This document shows, in pieces, positions 1 through 6,575 of a DNA stretch of 13,220 nt (position 1 is its first letter; every line of letters begins with the position of its first letter). The DNA is from an uncultured Bacilli bacterium (GTDB taxonomy: Bacteria > Bacillota_I > Bacilli_A > RF39 > UBA660). Under the pieces are notes generated by a model, which was not told the origin of the DNA, searched no databases, and saw only the letters and a list, made by a program, of their open reading frames with translations. The stretch lies in the NCBI GenBank assembly GCA_947632685.1, contig CANRQD010000026.1, positions 1-13,220 of the forward strand, written 5' to 3'. The position numbers and the translations under genes are program-made.

Positions 1-1
1 T

Positions 2-619
2 GATATTACATATGAAAATACTCAAGCAAGAGAAAGAACTCAAATCTTAATGGATATTGCAAATAAAGAAAATGCTTTAGTTATTGGTACTGGAGATTTG
101 TCAGAGCTTGCCCTAGGTTGGTGTACTTATAATGGTGATCATATGAGTATGTATGCTGTAAATACATCAATTCCAAAAACTTTAGTTAGATATTTAGTAG
201 AGTATGTAGCTTTAAATGAAAAAGATAATTTAAGAAAAAATACTATTTTGGATATTTTAGATACACCTATATCACCAGAGTTATTACCACCTGATAAAAA
301 TGGAAAAATAAAACAATTAACAGAAAATTCTGTAGGACCTTATGTATTACATGATTTCTTTCTATATCATTTTTTAAGATATGGAGCAACCCCAAAAAAA
401 ATATATTTTATAGCTAAAAAGACTTTTAAAGATTATAGTGAAGATGAAATATTAAAATGGTTAAAATTCTTTATCAAAAGATTCTTTACTCAACAATTTA
501 AAAGAAGTTGTATACCAGATGGGGTAAAAGTAGGTACTATTAGTCTATCTCCTAGAGGTGATCTTAGAATGCCTAGTGATAGTGATTATACAGATTGGTT
601 AAATGATATAAATAATTAA
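2..619 (+). CDS. nadE: Glutamine-dependent NAD+ synthetase, C-terminal part (5' end cut by window)
   Basis: The reading frame is open from base 2 to the TAA at 617-619 and gives the last 205 residues; the start lies outside the window. It catalyses the last step of NAD synthesis, ATP-dependent amidation of deamido-NAD (NaAD) to NAD. The segment TGDLSELALGWCTYNGDHMS is a hallmark of the synthetase domain, which activates NaAD by adenylation. The C-terminal stretch with SPRGDLRMPSDSDYTDWLND matches the end of the long, two-domain glutamine-dependent enzymes rather than the short ammonia-dependent ones. That an N-terminal glutaminase domain lies upstream is inferred from this similarity, not seen. 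An internal ATG at 50 is simply Met in mid-domain, not a start. nadD begins 15 bp after the stop, so the two are almost certainly co-transcribed. Identification is very secure. Confidence 0.95.
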   Translation, partial: DITYENTQARERTQILMDIANKENALVIGTGDLSELALGWCTYNGDHMSMYAVNTSIPKTLVRYLVEYVALNEKDNLRKNTILDILDTPISPELLPPDKNGKIKQLTENSVGPYVLHDFFLYHFLRYGATPKKIYFIAKKTFKDYSEDEILKWLKFFIKRFFTQQFKRSCIPDGVKVGTISLSPRGDLRMPSDSDYTDWLNDINN

Positions 620-634
620 AATGGAGGTATCGTT

Positions 635-1198
635 ATGAGAATAGGAATATTTGGTGGTTGTTTTAATCCTCCACATAAAATGCATAAAGATATAGCTATA
701 AATTTAATAAAAAATAATTATATAGATAAAGTTATATATGTACCAACTGGTAATAAATATAAAAAGAATGATTTAATAGATGCTAAAATTAGATATAATA
801 TGGTTAAAACTATGATAGAAGGATATGATAATTTAGAAATATCTGACTATGAGATTAAAAATAATTTAACTTATACTTATCAAACCCTAAATTATTTTAA
901 AAATAAATATAAGAATGATGAAATATATTTTATATGTGGTACTGATAATTTAGCAGAAATTACTACTTGGAGAAATTATAAATATATATTATCTAATTTT
1001 AAATTATTAGTTATAAATAGAAATAATAATCTAAAAAATATTAACATAAATATTTTAAATTATAAAAATATAGTATTTGCAAATATTCCTTTTTCTAATA
1101 TCTCATCAAGTCTAATTAGAAGTAATTTAAATAAGTATAAGAAAATGATAGATAAAAAAGTATTTCAATTTATAGAAAAGGAAAGATTGTATTTATAA
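635..1198 (+). CDS. nadD: Nicotinate-nucleotide adenylyltransferase
   Basis: Transfers AMP from ATP to nicotinate mononucleotide, giving deamido-NAD, the substrate of the NadE encoded just upstream. The 187-residue protein begins with the nucleotidyltransferase signature GGCFNPPHKMH (residues 7-17), which contains the HxxH-type ATP-phosphate-binding motif. It continues with GTDNLAEITTWRNY (102-115), the substrate-contacting region typical of NadD, and ISSSLIR (156-162), the C-terminal ISSTxIR motif that closes over ATP. The length is normal for a stand-alone NadD. No HD hydrolase (YqeK) domain or gene follows, although yqeK often follows nadD in Firmicutes. The start is supported by an ATGGAGGT ribosome-binding stretch (620-627). 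It lies between nadE and a pncC-like gene in one NAD operon. Confidence 0.95.
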   Translation: MRIGIFGGCFNPPHKMHKDIAINLIKNNYIDKVIYVPTGNKYKKNDLIDAKIRYNMVKTMIEGYDNLEISDYEIKNNLTYTYQTLNYFKNKYKNDEIYFICGTDNLAEITTWRNYKYILSNFKLLVINRNNNLKNININILNYKNIVFANIPFSNISSSLIRSNLNKYKKMIDKKVFQFIEKERLYL

Positions 1199-1242
1199 TA
1201 TATTATGTTAAAATATATGGTGTATAAACGAAAGGAAAACTT

Positions 1243-1713
1243 ATGAAAGAAATAGTAGATAAATTAATCAATAGTAAAAAGACAATATCAACGATGGAAT
1301 CTTGTACAGGAGGAGCTGTAGCTAGTAGTATTACTGATATAGAAGGTGCTAGTGAAATATTAAAATTTAGTGCTGTAACGTATTCAAATGAATTTAAAAT
1401 AAAATTTGGTGTCAATAAAGATATAATTGATAAATACACAGTTTATAGTATGGAAACAGCTAAAGAAATGAGTAGTAGTATAGTAAAATTTACTAATTCT
1501 AATTACGGAGTTGGAATTACTGGACAAATTAATAGAAAAGATAAAAATAATGAAACAAATGAAGATAATATAATATATATAAGTATTTATGATAAAGATT
1601 CAAATAAATATTATAATAGTCAAATTACTGCAATTAATGATACAAGAAAGAAGAACAAAGAATTAATTATTAAGGAAGTAGAAAAAATATTAAAAAACAT
1701 TTTAATGAGGTGA
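1243..1713 (+). CDS. pncC: Nicotinamide-nucleotide amidohydrolase (CinA C-terminal domain protein, PncC-type)
   Basis: A 156-residue protein consisting only of the CinA-C domain. Characterised members hydrolyse the amide of nicotinamide mononucleotide to nicotinate mononucleotide, recycling NMN (for example from NAD-dependent DNA ligase) into the substrate of NadD. The family signature TMESCTGGAVASSIT is at residues 17-31, VTYSNEFK at 45-52 and GITG at 91-94. After GITG the usual Gly-rich loop (PGG-like) is replaced by QINRKDKNN and a short polar insertion, so this is a diverged member and activity is inferred. AAAGGA at 1231-1236 is a plausible ribosome-binding site. The stop codon TGA sits inside the GAGGTGA ribosome-binding site of the next gene, indicating tight coupling. 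A neighbourhood of nadE, nadD and nadK favours the NAD-recycling role over a competence role. Confidence 0.85.
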   Translation: MKEIVDKLINSKKTISTMESCTGGAVASSITDIEGASEILKFSAVTYSNEFKIKFGVNKDIIDKYTVYSMETAKEMSSSIVKFTNSNYGVGITGQINRKDKNNETNEDNIIYISIYDKDSNKYYNSQITAINDTRKKNKELIIKEVEKILKNILMR

Positions 1714-1717
1714 TAAT

Positions 1718-2509
1718 ATGGAATATGTAGATATTGATCATGTAGATATAGTAACTACTCATTTATGTAATAAACATTGTAAATTTTGTATAGATAAATT
1801 TATTGGTACAAGTAATGAATTTATAAGTTTAGATAATATTGAAAAGTTTTTAAAATTAATAAGAGAATATACAGATAAAAAATTAGAAGTTTTATTGTTA
1901 GGTGGTGAGCCTACATGTTTACCTACTGATTTATTAAAAGACATAGCTGAATTGGCACATAAATATAATTTTCTAATTATGATGAGTACAAATGGAATAC
2001 TAAAAAAGAAAATAATTGATTTAATCCCATATTATGATTCTATTCAAGTTACAGTTAATAGTGATGAAGAAATAGATTATTATAGAAAATGGCAAGATAA
2101 AATAAATATAAAACTAGCAGGAGATAATACATTAACTATGGAAAAATTAGATCATTTTATAGAATATACTAAAGGTTTTGATAGAAGAAGTATAAGTATG
2201 TATTTTACTCCAGATTTTATAGAATTATGTAATGATTCAGATGTTTGGAAACTTTTAGATAGTTTAGAATGGAAAAGAAATGGTTCTTATTTATATACTT
2301 TTTATGAAGGTGTTAGAATAAAAAAATGTATTCACGGATTAACTAATATAATAGATGAAGAAACAGTTCCAAAACTTTATCCTAATGGAAATTACAATAA
2401 AACATGGAATGATGAAAAATTAGATGATTATTTAAGTATTAATGGAAAAACCTGGACTAATGAAAAAAATTTAGTATTGAAAAAAAATAAAAAAAGAACT
2501 AATGTATAA
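1718..2509 (+). CDS. Radical SAM protein of unknown function within the NAD gene cluster
   Basis: A 263-residue soluble protein with the radical SAM cluster motif CNKHCKFC (Cys17, Cys21, Cys24; CX3CX2C), the SAM-binding GGEPT (62-66) after a hydrophobic strand, and STNG (90-93) on the next strand of the barrel. It should bind one [4Fe-4S] cluster and cleave SAM to a 5'-deoxyadenosyl radical. The C-terminal third has only scattered cysteines (Cys171, Cys204), so no SPASM or twitch-type auxiliary cluster is evident. I recognise no specific subfamily: it lacks the compact layout of NrdG-type activases, and nothing shows its substrate. It starts 4 bp after the pncC stop and is followed 24 bp later by the NrtR-like regulator, so it is embedded in the NAD operon. 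A role in nicotinamide or NAD chemistry, or in modifying a protein of that pathway, is inference only. Confidence 0.8.
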   Translation: MEYVDIDHVDIVTTHLCNKHCKFCIDKFIGTSNEFISLDNIEKFLKLIREYTDKKLEVLLLGGEPTCLPTDLLKDIAELAHKYNFLIMMSTNGILKKKIIDLIPYYDSIQVTVNSDEEIDYYRKWQDKINIKLAGDNTLTMEKLDHFIEYTKGFDRRSISMYFTPDFIELCNDSDVWKLLDSLEWKRNGSYLYTFYEGVRIKKCIHGLTNIIDEETVPKLYPNGNYNKTWNDEKLDDYLSINGKTWTNEKNLVLKKNKKRTNV

Positions 2510-2533
2510 TTATATAGTATAAGAGGTGATATT

Positions 2534-3355
2534 ATGCAGTATAAAACAGAAGAAGAATTTTTAAAGAATTATGACCCTAATAAATTTGAAAGACTTTCAA
2601 TGACTACAGATATCTTACTTATTAGTGTATCTTCAAAAAAACAAGATAATTATCGTAAGACATCTAAAAAAATGATGAGTATTTTACTTGCTAAAAGAGA
2701 TGATTATCCATATAAGGATATGTGGTGTCTACCTGGTGGTTTTCTAAATCCTAAAACTGAAACTTTAGAAGAGTGTGCTAAAAGAGTATTAAAAACAGAA
2801 ACGGGTTTAACTAATATTTATTTAGAACAATTATATACATTTGATGACATTGATAGAGATCCTAGAATGAGAGTAATTTCTTCTTCTTATATAGCCTTAG
2901 TAGATAAGAATAGATTAGGTCAAAAAATAAATGATAATGCATCTTGGTTTGATATTACTTTATATGAAGAAAATGATCATAGTATTTTTATTACCCTAGA
3001 TAATGGTGATATTAGTTTTTCTATAGAACTTGAAAAAAAATTAAAAGAAAAAACAACAGATAGATATAAATTTGTGATAAAGAAAAATAAATATATTGCA
3101 TTTGATCATCCTATTGTAATATTATCAGGATTAGAAAGAATTAGAAATAAATTAAATTATACTGATATTGTTTTCAATATGATGCCTGAATATTTTACAC
3201 TAGGAGATTTACAACAAGTCTATGAAGTTATTTTAAATAAGAAATTATTAGATCCTGCATTTAGAAGAATTATTGCAGATAAAGTAGAGAAAACTGAAAA
3301 AGTTAAAACAGGTGAGGGACATAGACCTAGCGCATTATATAGATACAGGAGGTAA
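2534..3355 (+). CDS. NrtR-type regulator: Nudix-like domain plus C-terminal winged helix
   Basis: A 273-residue protein. The N-terminal half (about 20-190) is a Nudix fold with LPGGF at 67-70 and a Nudix-box-like helix at 77-92 (ETLEECAKRVLKTETGL). The RE and EE pairs of the catalytic consensus REUxEExGU are here RV and TE, and one residue is inserted before the helix, so hydrolysis is probably weak or lost. The C-terminal segment (about 218-272) has FTLGDLQQVYEVIL, PAFRRII and RPSALYRYR, the winged-helix pattern of NrtR regulators. These repress NAD genes and are released by ADP-ribose or related NAD-derived ligands. Its place between pncC and nadK fits a local regulator of NAD synthesis. 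An active ADP-ribose hydrolase is the alternative. AGAGGTGAT provides the ribosome-binding site. No operator could be located, since the operon's 5' end is outside the window. Confidence 0.85.
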   Translation: MQYKTEEEFLKNYDPNKFERLSMTTDILLISVSSKKQDNYRKTSKKMMSILLAKRDDYPYKDMWCLPGGFLNPKTETLEECAKRVLKTETGLTNIYLEQLYTFDDIDRDPRMRVISSSYIALVDKNRLGQKINDNASWFDITLYEENDHSIFITLDNGDISFSIELEKKLKEKTTDRYKFVIKKNKYIAFDHPIVILSGLERIRNKLNYTDIVFNMMPEYFTLGDLQQVYEVILNKKLLDPAFRRIIADKVEKTEKVKTGEGHRPSALYRYRR

Positions 3356-3360
3356 TCTGT

Positions 3361-4164
3361 ATGATAAAGAAAATAAAATTATTTCCAAATTATACAAAAG
3401 AGGGAACAAAAGATGTTGTAAATTTATTACAAAAAAAATTAATAGAGTATGGGTATGAAATAGTTCATAAAGATTTCGATTTAGGTATTGCTATAGGTGG
3501 AGATGGTTCATTTTTACAAATGGTTAGAAATTGTAATTTTAATGAAGATATCTATTATCTTGGTGTTAATACAGGAACACTTGGTTTTGCACAAGATATA
3601 AAACCAACTGATATAGATAGATTTTTAAAATCACTACAAAATAATGATTATAATATAGAAAATATAGGAACATTACAAACTGATATTTACAATTATAATA
3701 ATAATATAAAATTACAATCTCTTAATGAAATTGTTATAAAAAGAAAAGATAATAAAACTATAAATCTTAATATTTATATAAATGAAAGATTACTAGAAAA
3801 GTTTATTGGTGATGGGATTTTATTATCTACATCATTTGGTTCAACTGCTCAAAATTTAAGTTATAGTGGTTCTATTGTTTATAATGATTTACATACCATA
3901 CAAATAACACCTATTGGTCCAATAAATAATAAGTGCTATAATACTTTAACAAGATCTGTTATAATACCTGAAAATAGAAAAGTATCTATTATACCTGATA
4001 ATTATTATGATAAAGATTTATTAATTATGTCAGATGGTGAATATATAATCTGTAATGGAAACAGTAAAATAAATTCATCTGTTAAAAGAAAAATTAAACA
4101 TTTACGAATGGAAGATTATGATTATACTACAAAAGTATATGAAAAATTTGTAAAGGAAGATTAA
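3361..4164 (+). CDS. nadK: NAD kinase
   Basis: Phosphorylates the 2'-hydroxyl of the NAD adenosine ribose to make NADP, using ATP or polyphosphate. The 267-residue length suits bacterial NadK. Visible motifs are GGDGS (46-50, the catalytic GGDG(T/S) loop), GVNTGTLGF (68-76), the NE pair (Asn122-Glu123) that binds the NAD ribose, and GDGILLSTSFGSTAQNLS (150-167), the GDG...TPTGSTAYxLS region. The sequence is diverged in the last motif (SFGSTAQN rather than TPTGSTAYN) but keeps the essential residues. Translation is tightly coupled to the upstream regulator: the AGGAGG that encodes its last two arginines is the ribosome-binding site for this ATG, and only 5 bp separate stop and start. The stop codon lies within the operon terminator. 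Confidence 0.95.
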   Translation: MIKKIKLFPNYTKEGTKDVVNLLQKKLIEYGYEIVHKDFDLGIAIGGDGSFLQMVRNCNFNEDIYYLGVNTGTLGFAQDIKPTDIDRFLKSLQNNDYNIENIGTLQTDIYNYNNNIKLQSLNEIVIKRKDNKTINLNIYINERLLEKFIGDGILLSTSFGSTAQNLSYSGSIVYNDLHTIQITPIGPINNKCYNTLTRSVIIPENRKVSIIPDNYYDKDLLIMSDGEYIICNGNSKINSSVKRKIKHLRMEDYDYTTKVYEKFVKED

Positions 4165-4179
4165 TCTAATCTTCTTTTT
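4152..4179 (+). terminator. Rho-independent terminator of the NAD operon
   Basis: GAAGATTA (4156-4163) pairs perfectly with TAATCTTC (4167-4174) around a 3-nt loop ATC, and a G-U plus A-U pairs can extend the base. It is followed by TTTTT (4175-4179). The nadK stop codon (4162-4164) is inside the hairpin. Confidence 0.8.
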
Positions 4180-4190
4180 CTATTGATTTA

Positions 4191-4199
4191 TGGTAGAAT
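4191..4199 (+). promoter_or_regulatory. Extended -10 promoter element for the cation transporter gene
   Basis: TGGTAGAAT is an extended -10 box (TGn + TAGAAT). It lies just after the nadK terminator and would start transcription near 4206, immediately before the AAGGTGA ribosome-binding site. No good -35 is visible at the expected distance, as is common for TGn promoters. Confidence 0.5.
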
Positions 4200-4218
4200 A
4201 TAAATAAGGTGACAATAT

Positions 4219-5088
4219 ATGAAACTTGAATTTAGAACATTAATTTATAGTATGATCAATAACTTTATAATTTCAGTAATTAAAATAGTAGGTGGTATTA
4301 TATTTAATCTAGGATCACTTTTTGCAGATGGTATGCATACTTTTAGTGATTTTATTACTGATATTGTCTGTTTAATAGGGGCTAAAATATCAAAAAAGAA
4401 ACCAACTAAATATCATCCTTTTGGTTTTGGAAAAGTAGAATATCTAACTAATTTATTTGTAGGAATAGTTCTTCTATTATTAGGTATTTATATAGTTGTT
4501 AGTAGTTTCTTTAAAAAACCTACAATTCCACCTAGTAGTGTATTAATATTACTTGTAATTGTATTTATATTGAAACTATGTGCAATAATTATAATGCATA
4601 AAATAGGTGATAAGATACATAGCCAAGTATTAATAACTTCTGTAAAGGAATCTATGGCTGATTTATATTCTACTATAGGAGTTGTTATAATTACAATTTT
4701 ACTACAATTTTCAAATAAATTTCATATATTAAAGTATTCTGATATTATAGGTTCGATTTTAATAGGGATAATTGTTTTGAAAACATCATTTACTATAATC
4801 ATTGATAATTCTTTATCACTTATTGGAGAGGTAGAGGAAGATAATGATAAAATAAATAAAGTAAAAGACTTTATTAAATCTAAAAAAGAAATAAAAGATA
4901 TTGAAATAGATTTAATAAAATATGGTTCTTATTATAAATTACAATTAAATTTAGAGCTTAATTCTAAACTTAATTTAAGACAAGTTAGTAAAATAGAAAA
5001 TAATTTAAAAAGAGATATTTTAAGACATAGATCATTCAATATAAAATATGTAACAATTTATGTAACTAATAATATTAATAAGAAATAA
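4219..5088 (+). CDS. Cation diffusion facilitator (CDF) family metal efflux transporter
   Basis: A 289-residue membrane protein of the usual CDF size, exporting divalent metal from the cytoplasm in exchange for protons. Six membrane helices can be traced (about 8-30, 33-54, 77-96, 107-126, 145-163 and 175-197), followed by a cytoplasmic domain (about 208-289) with the alternating charged and hydrophobic pattern of the CDF C-terminal metal-sensing fold. TM2 carries ADGMHTFSDFITD with the HxxxD metal pair His40/Asp44, and the TM2-TM3 loop has the family signature HPFGFGKVEY (66-75). In TM5 the second metal pair is Glu144/Asp148 (ESMAD) where zinc transporters have HxxxD and manganese transporters DxxxD, so the metal cannot be assigned. 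AAGGTGA (4206-4212) is the ribosome-binding site. It has its own promoter and probably forms a single-gene unit. Confidence 0.92.
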   Translation: MKLEFRTLIYSMINNFIISVIKIVGGIIFNLGSLFADGMHTFSDFITDIVCLIGAKISKKKPTKYHPFGFGKVEYLTNLFVGIVLLLLGIYIVVSSFFKKPTIPPSSVLILLVIVFILKLCAIIIMHKIGDKIHSQVLITSVKESMADLYSTIGVVIITILLQFSNKFHILKYSDIIGSILIGIIVLKTSFTIIIDNSLSLIGEVEEDNDKINKVKDFIKSKKEIKDIEIDLIKYGSYYKLQLNLELNSKLNLRQVSKIENNLKRDILRHRSFNIKYVTIYVTNNINKK

Positions 5089-5117
5089 TTGCTTTATTAT
5101 TAATTTTATGATATAAT
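5089..5117 (+). promoter_or_regulatory. Sigma-A-type promoter for the unknown 467-residue protein
   Basis: -35 TTGCTT (5089-5094), a 17-bp spacer and -10 TATAAT (5112-5117) preceded by TG (5109-5110), giving an extended -10. Predicted transcription start is near 5124. This is one of the best plus-strand promoters in the window. Confidence 0.7.
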
Positions 5118-5141
5118 AAACAACTTGAAATGGGGGATTAT

Positions 5142-6545
5142 ATGTATAATATAGAAAGTGTTTTACAAAAGCTTAATAGTACTAAAAAAGATAGTGTTAA
5201 TAAAACTATTTCTTGTATGAATAAAGAAATAATTAATGAAATTATGGATAGATATAATTTAAATGATACTTATAAAATTATATTTAATAATTTATTTGAA
5301 AAAACACAAAATAAATTAATAGAAAATATATTGGCATATAATGGTGATGTTAATGCTATGATTTTAGAATTTGTAGAATATTATGATGAATTTTGTAAGA
5401 GTTTTATAATTTCACAAGAAAATGGAGATTATAATTTACGTATAGATGGTAATTTATTTGAAAACGGAGTTATAAATGCAATAGATACAATACGTTCTAT
5501 TGATACAGTAACAAAAACAATTAGATCATCATGTGAACAATGGATAAAAAATAATTTTTTATTTGATGATTTTAAAACATTTACAACTGTAATTGGAAAT
5601 TCTACTTTATCTAAAAATGAACAATTTTATATTGTAATGGATATTATATACAAAAATCTTAAGTTAGATTTAGAAAAGTATATTACTAATAAGAATGTTG
5701 AATTTTATTCAGTTGATGCATCACAAATTCTTGGGATAAATGAGAATGAATTTATTGATATTTTTAATAATGATAAATGTAATTATTTACTTAATACAGA
5801 TAGTAGTAAGTTAACAGAATTAGAGAAAAAGCAAAAACTAATATTAATGAATTTAAAAGAAATAAAACAAAATGAATGCAATGACTTTAATATATATGAT
5901 ACAGTACATACTTATAATGATATTAAAACTAACTATTTTGATAAATTAGATGCAAATGGTAATTTACAAGATTTTAATAATGATTCTTATAATATAGTTA
6001 TATCTTCATTAAAAAAATTAGGTGTTAATGACAAGATTTTAAATATTGCTAAAAATAAATTAAAAAAACAAATTAAATATATCCAACAAAATAATGTTTC
6101 TAAAAATGAAAATAGAGGAATTACAGATGCTGAATATACTATAATTAGAAAACAAATTGAAGAATTTTATGATATTCATAACTGTACAGTAGCTAAACCA
6201 TTAAGTGAAGAAGATGTTTTATATTGTGCTTCATTAATGCTAAAAATAGATGTAGATATTAAAACTATTAAGGCTTTATTTGATAGGGGATTAAATAGAA
6301 TAGATGATCCTGTAAAAAGATATGAACAAGAAAAAGATAAACTATTATATTATCAAGAAAAGCTTGGAATAGAAAATCAAGTAGATGAAATTAATCAATT
6401 TTATGAAGAAATATTAGTAGCATCAGATGATGATAAAAAAGTTTGGACTTCAATGTTAGATGGTAGTTTAAAAGATGTAGAATATAAATTACCTAAATAT
6501 GAATATGAACTAAAGAAAGCAAAGGAATTTAAAAAAATAAAATAA
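5142..6545 (+). CDS. Hypothetical protein, 467 residues, unknown family
   Basis: I recognise no family. The product is soluble-looking, with no signal peptide or hydrophobic span, rich in Asn, Lys, Ile and Asp, and apparently mostly helical. Charged heptad-like stretches include LTELEKKQKLILMNLKEIKQ in the middle and YEQEKDKLLYYQEKLG near the C terminus. The segment EEDVLYCASLMLKIDVDIK in the C-terminal third is the most globular-looking part. There are no obvious catalytic, nucleotide-binding or metal motifs. The start at 5142 is preferred to the in-frame ATG at 5130: GGGGGAT (5132-5138) is a ribosome-binding site 3-4 bases before 5142, and the predicted transcription start (about 5124) leaves almost no leader for 5130. 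It has a strong promoter, follows the metal transporter, and is convergent with a CRP/FNR-type gene, sharing its terminator. Confidence 0.8.
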   Translation: MYNIESVLQKLNSTKKDSVNKTISCMNKEIINEIMDRYNLNDTYKIIFNNLFEKTQNKLIENILAYNGDVNAMILEFVEYYDEFCKSFIISQENGDYNLRIDGNLFENGVINAIDTIRSIDTVTKTIRSSCEQWIKNNFLFDDFKTFTTVIGNSTLSKNEQFYIVMDIIYKNLKLDLEKYITNKNVEFYSVDASQILGINENEFIDIFNNDKCNYLLNTDSSKLTELEKKQKLILMNLKEIKQNECNDFNIYDTVHTYNDIKTNYFDKLDANGNLQDFNNDSYNIVISSLKKLGVNDKILNIAKNKLKKQIKYIQQNNVSKNENRGITDAEYTIIRKQIEEFYDIHNCTVAKPLSEEDVLYCASLMLKIDVDIKTIKALFDRGLNRIDDPVKRYEQEKDKLLYYQEKLGIENQVDEINQFYEEILVASDDDKKVWTSMLDGSLKDVEYKLPKYEYELKKAKEFKKIK

Positions 6546-6575
6546 CTATTCAGTATAAAATAGTTATTTTTTTAT
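6541..6575. terminator. Bidirectional rho-independent terminator between convergent genes
   Basis: AATAACTATT (6541-6550) pairs perfectly with AATAGTTATT (6559-6568) around an 8-nt loop. A T-run follows on the plus strand (6565-6573), and on the minus strand the A-rich sequence before 6541 gives a T-run. It overlaps the stop codon of the plus-strand gene and the last codons of the minus-strand regulator, so both genes end inside it. Confidence 0.8.

Noticed and set aside
1203..1439. Minus-strand open frame opposite pncC
   Set aside because: Antisense shadow of a well-supported gene, with no ribosome-binding site or recognisable domain.
2477..2510. TTGAAA ... TATAAT promoter before the NrtR-like gene
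   Set aside because: The spacer is 22 bp, too long, and the elements fall in the coding end of the radical SAM gene.
2510..2522. Inverted repeat TTATA-TAG-TATAA before the NrtR-like gene as its operator
   Set aside because: Arms are only 5 bp of pure A/T, expected by chance in this composition.
5130..5141. ATG at 5130 as the start of the unknown protein
   Set aside because: It has no ribosome-binding site, lies only about 6 bases from the predicted transcript start, and would consume the GGGGG ribosome-binding site of the in-frame ATG at 5142.
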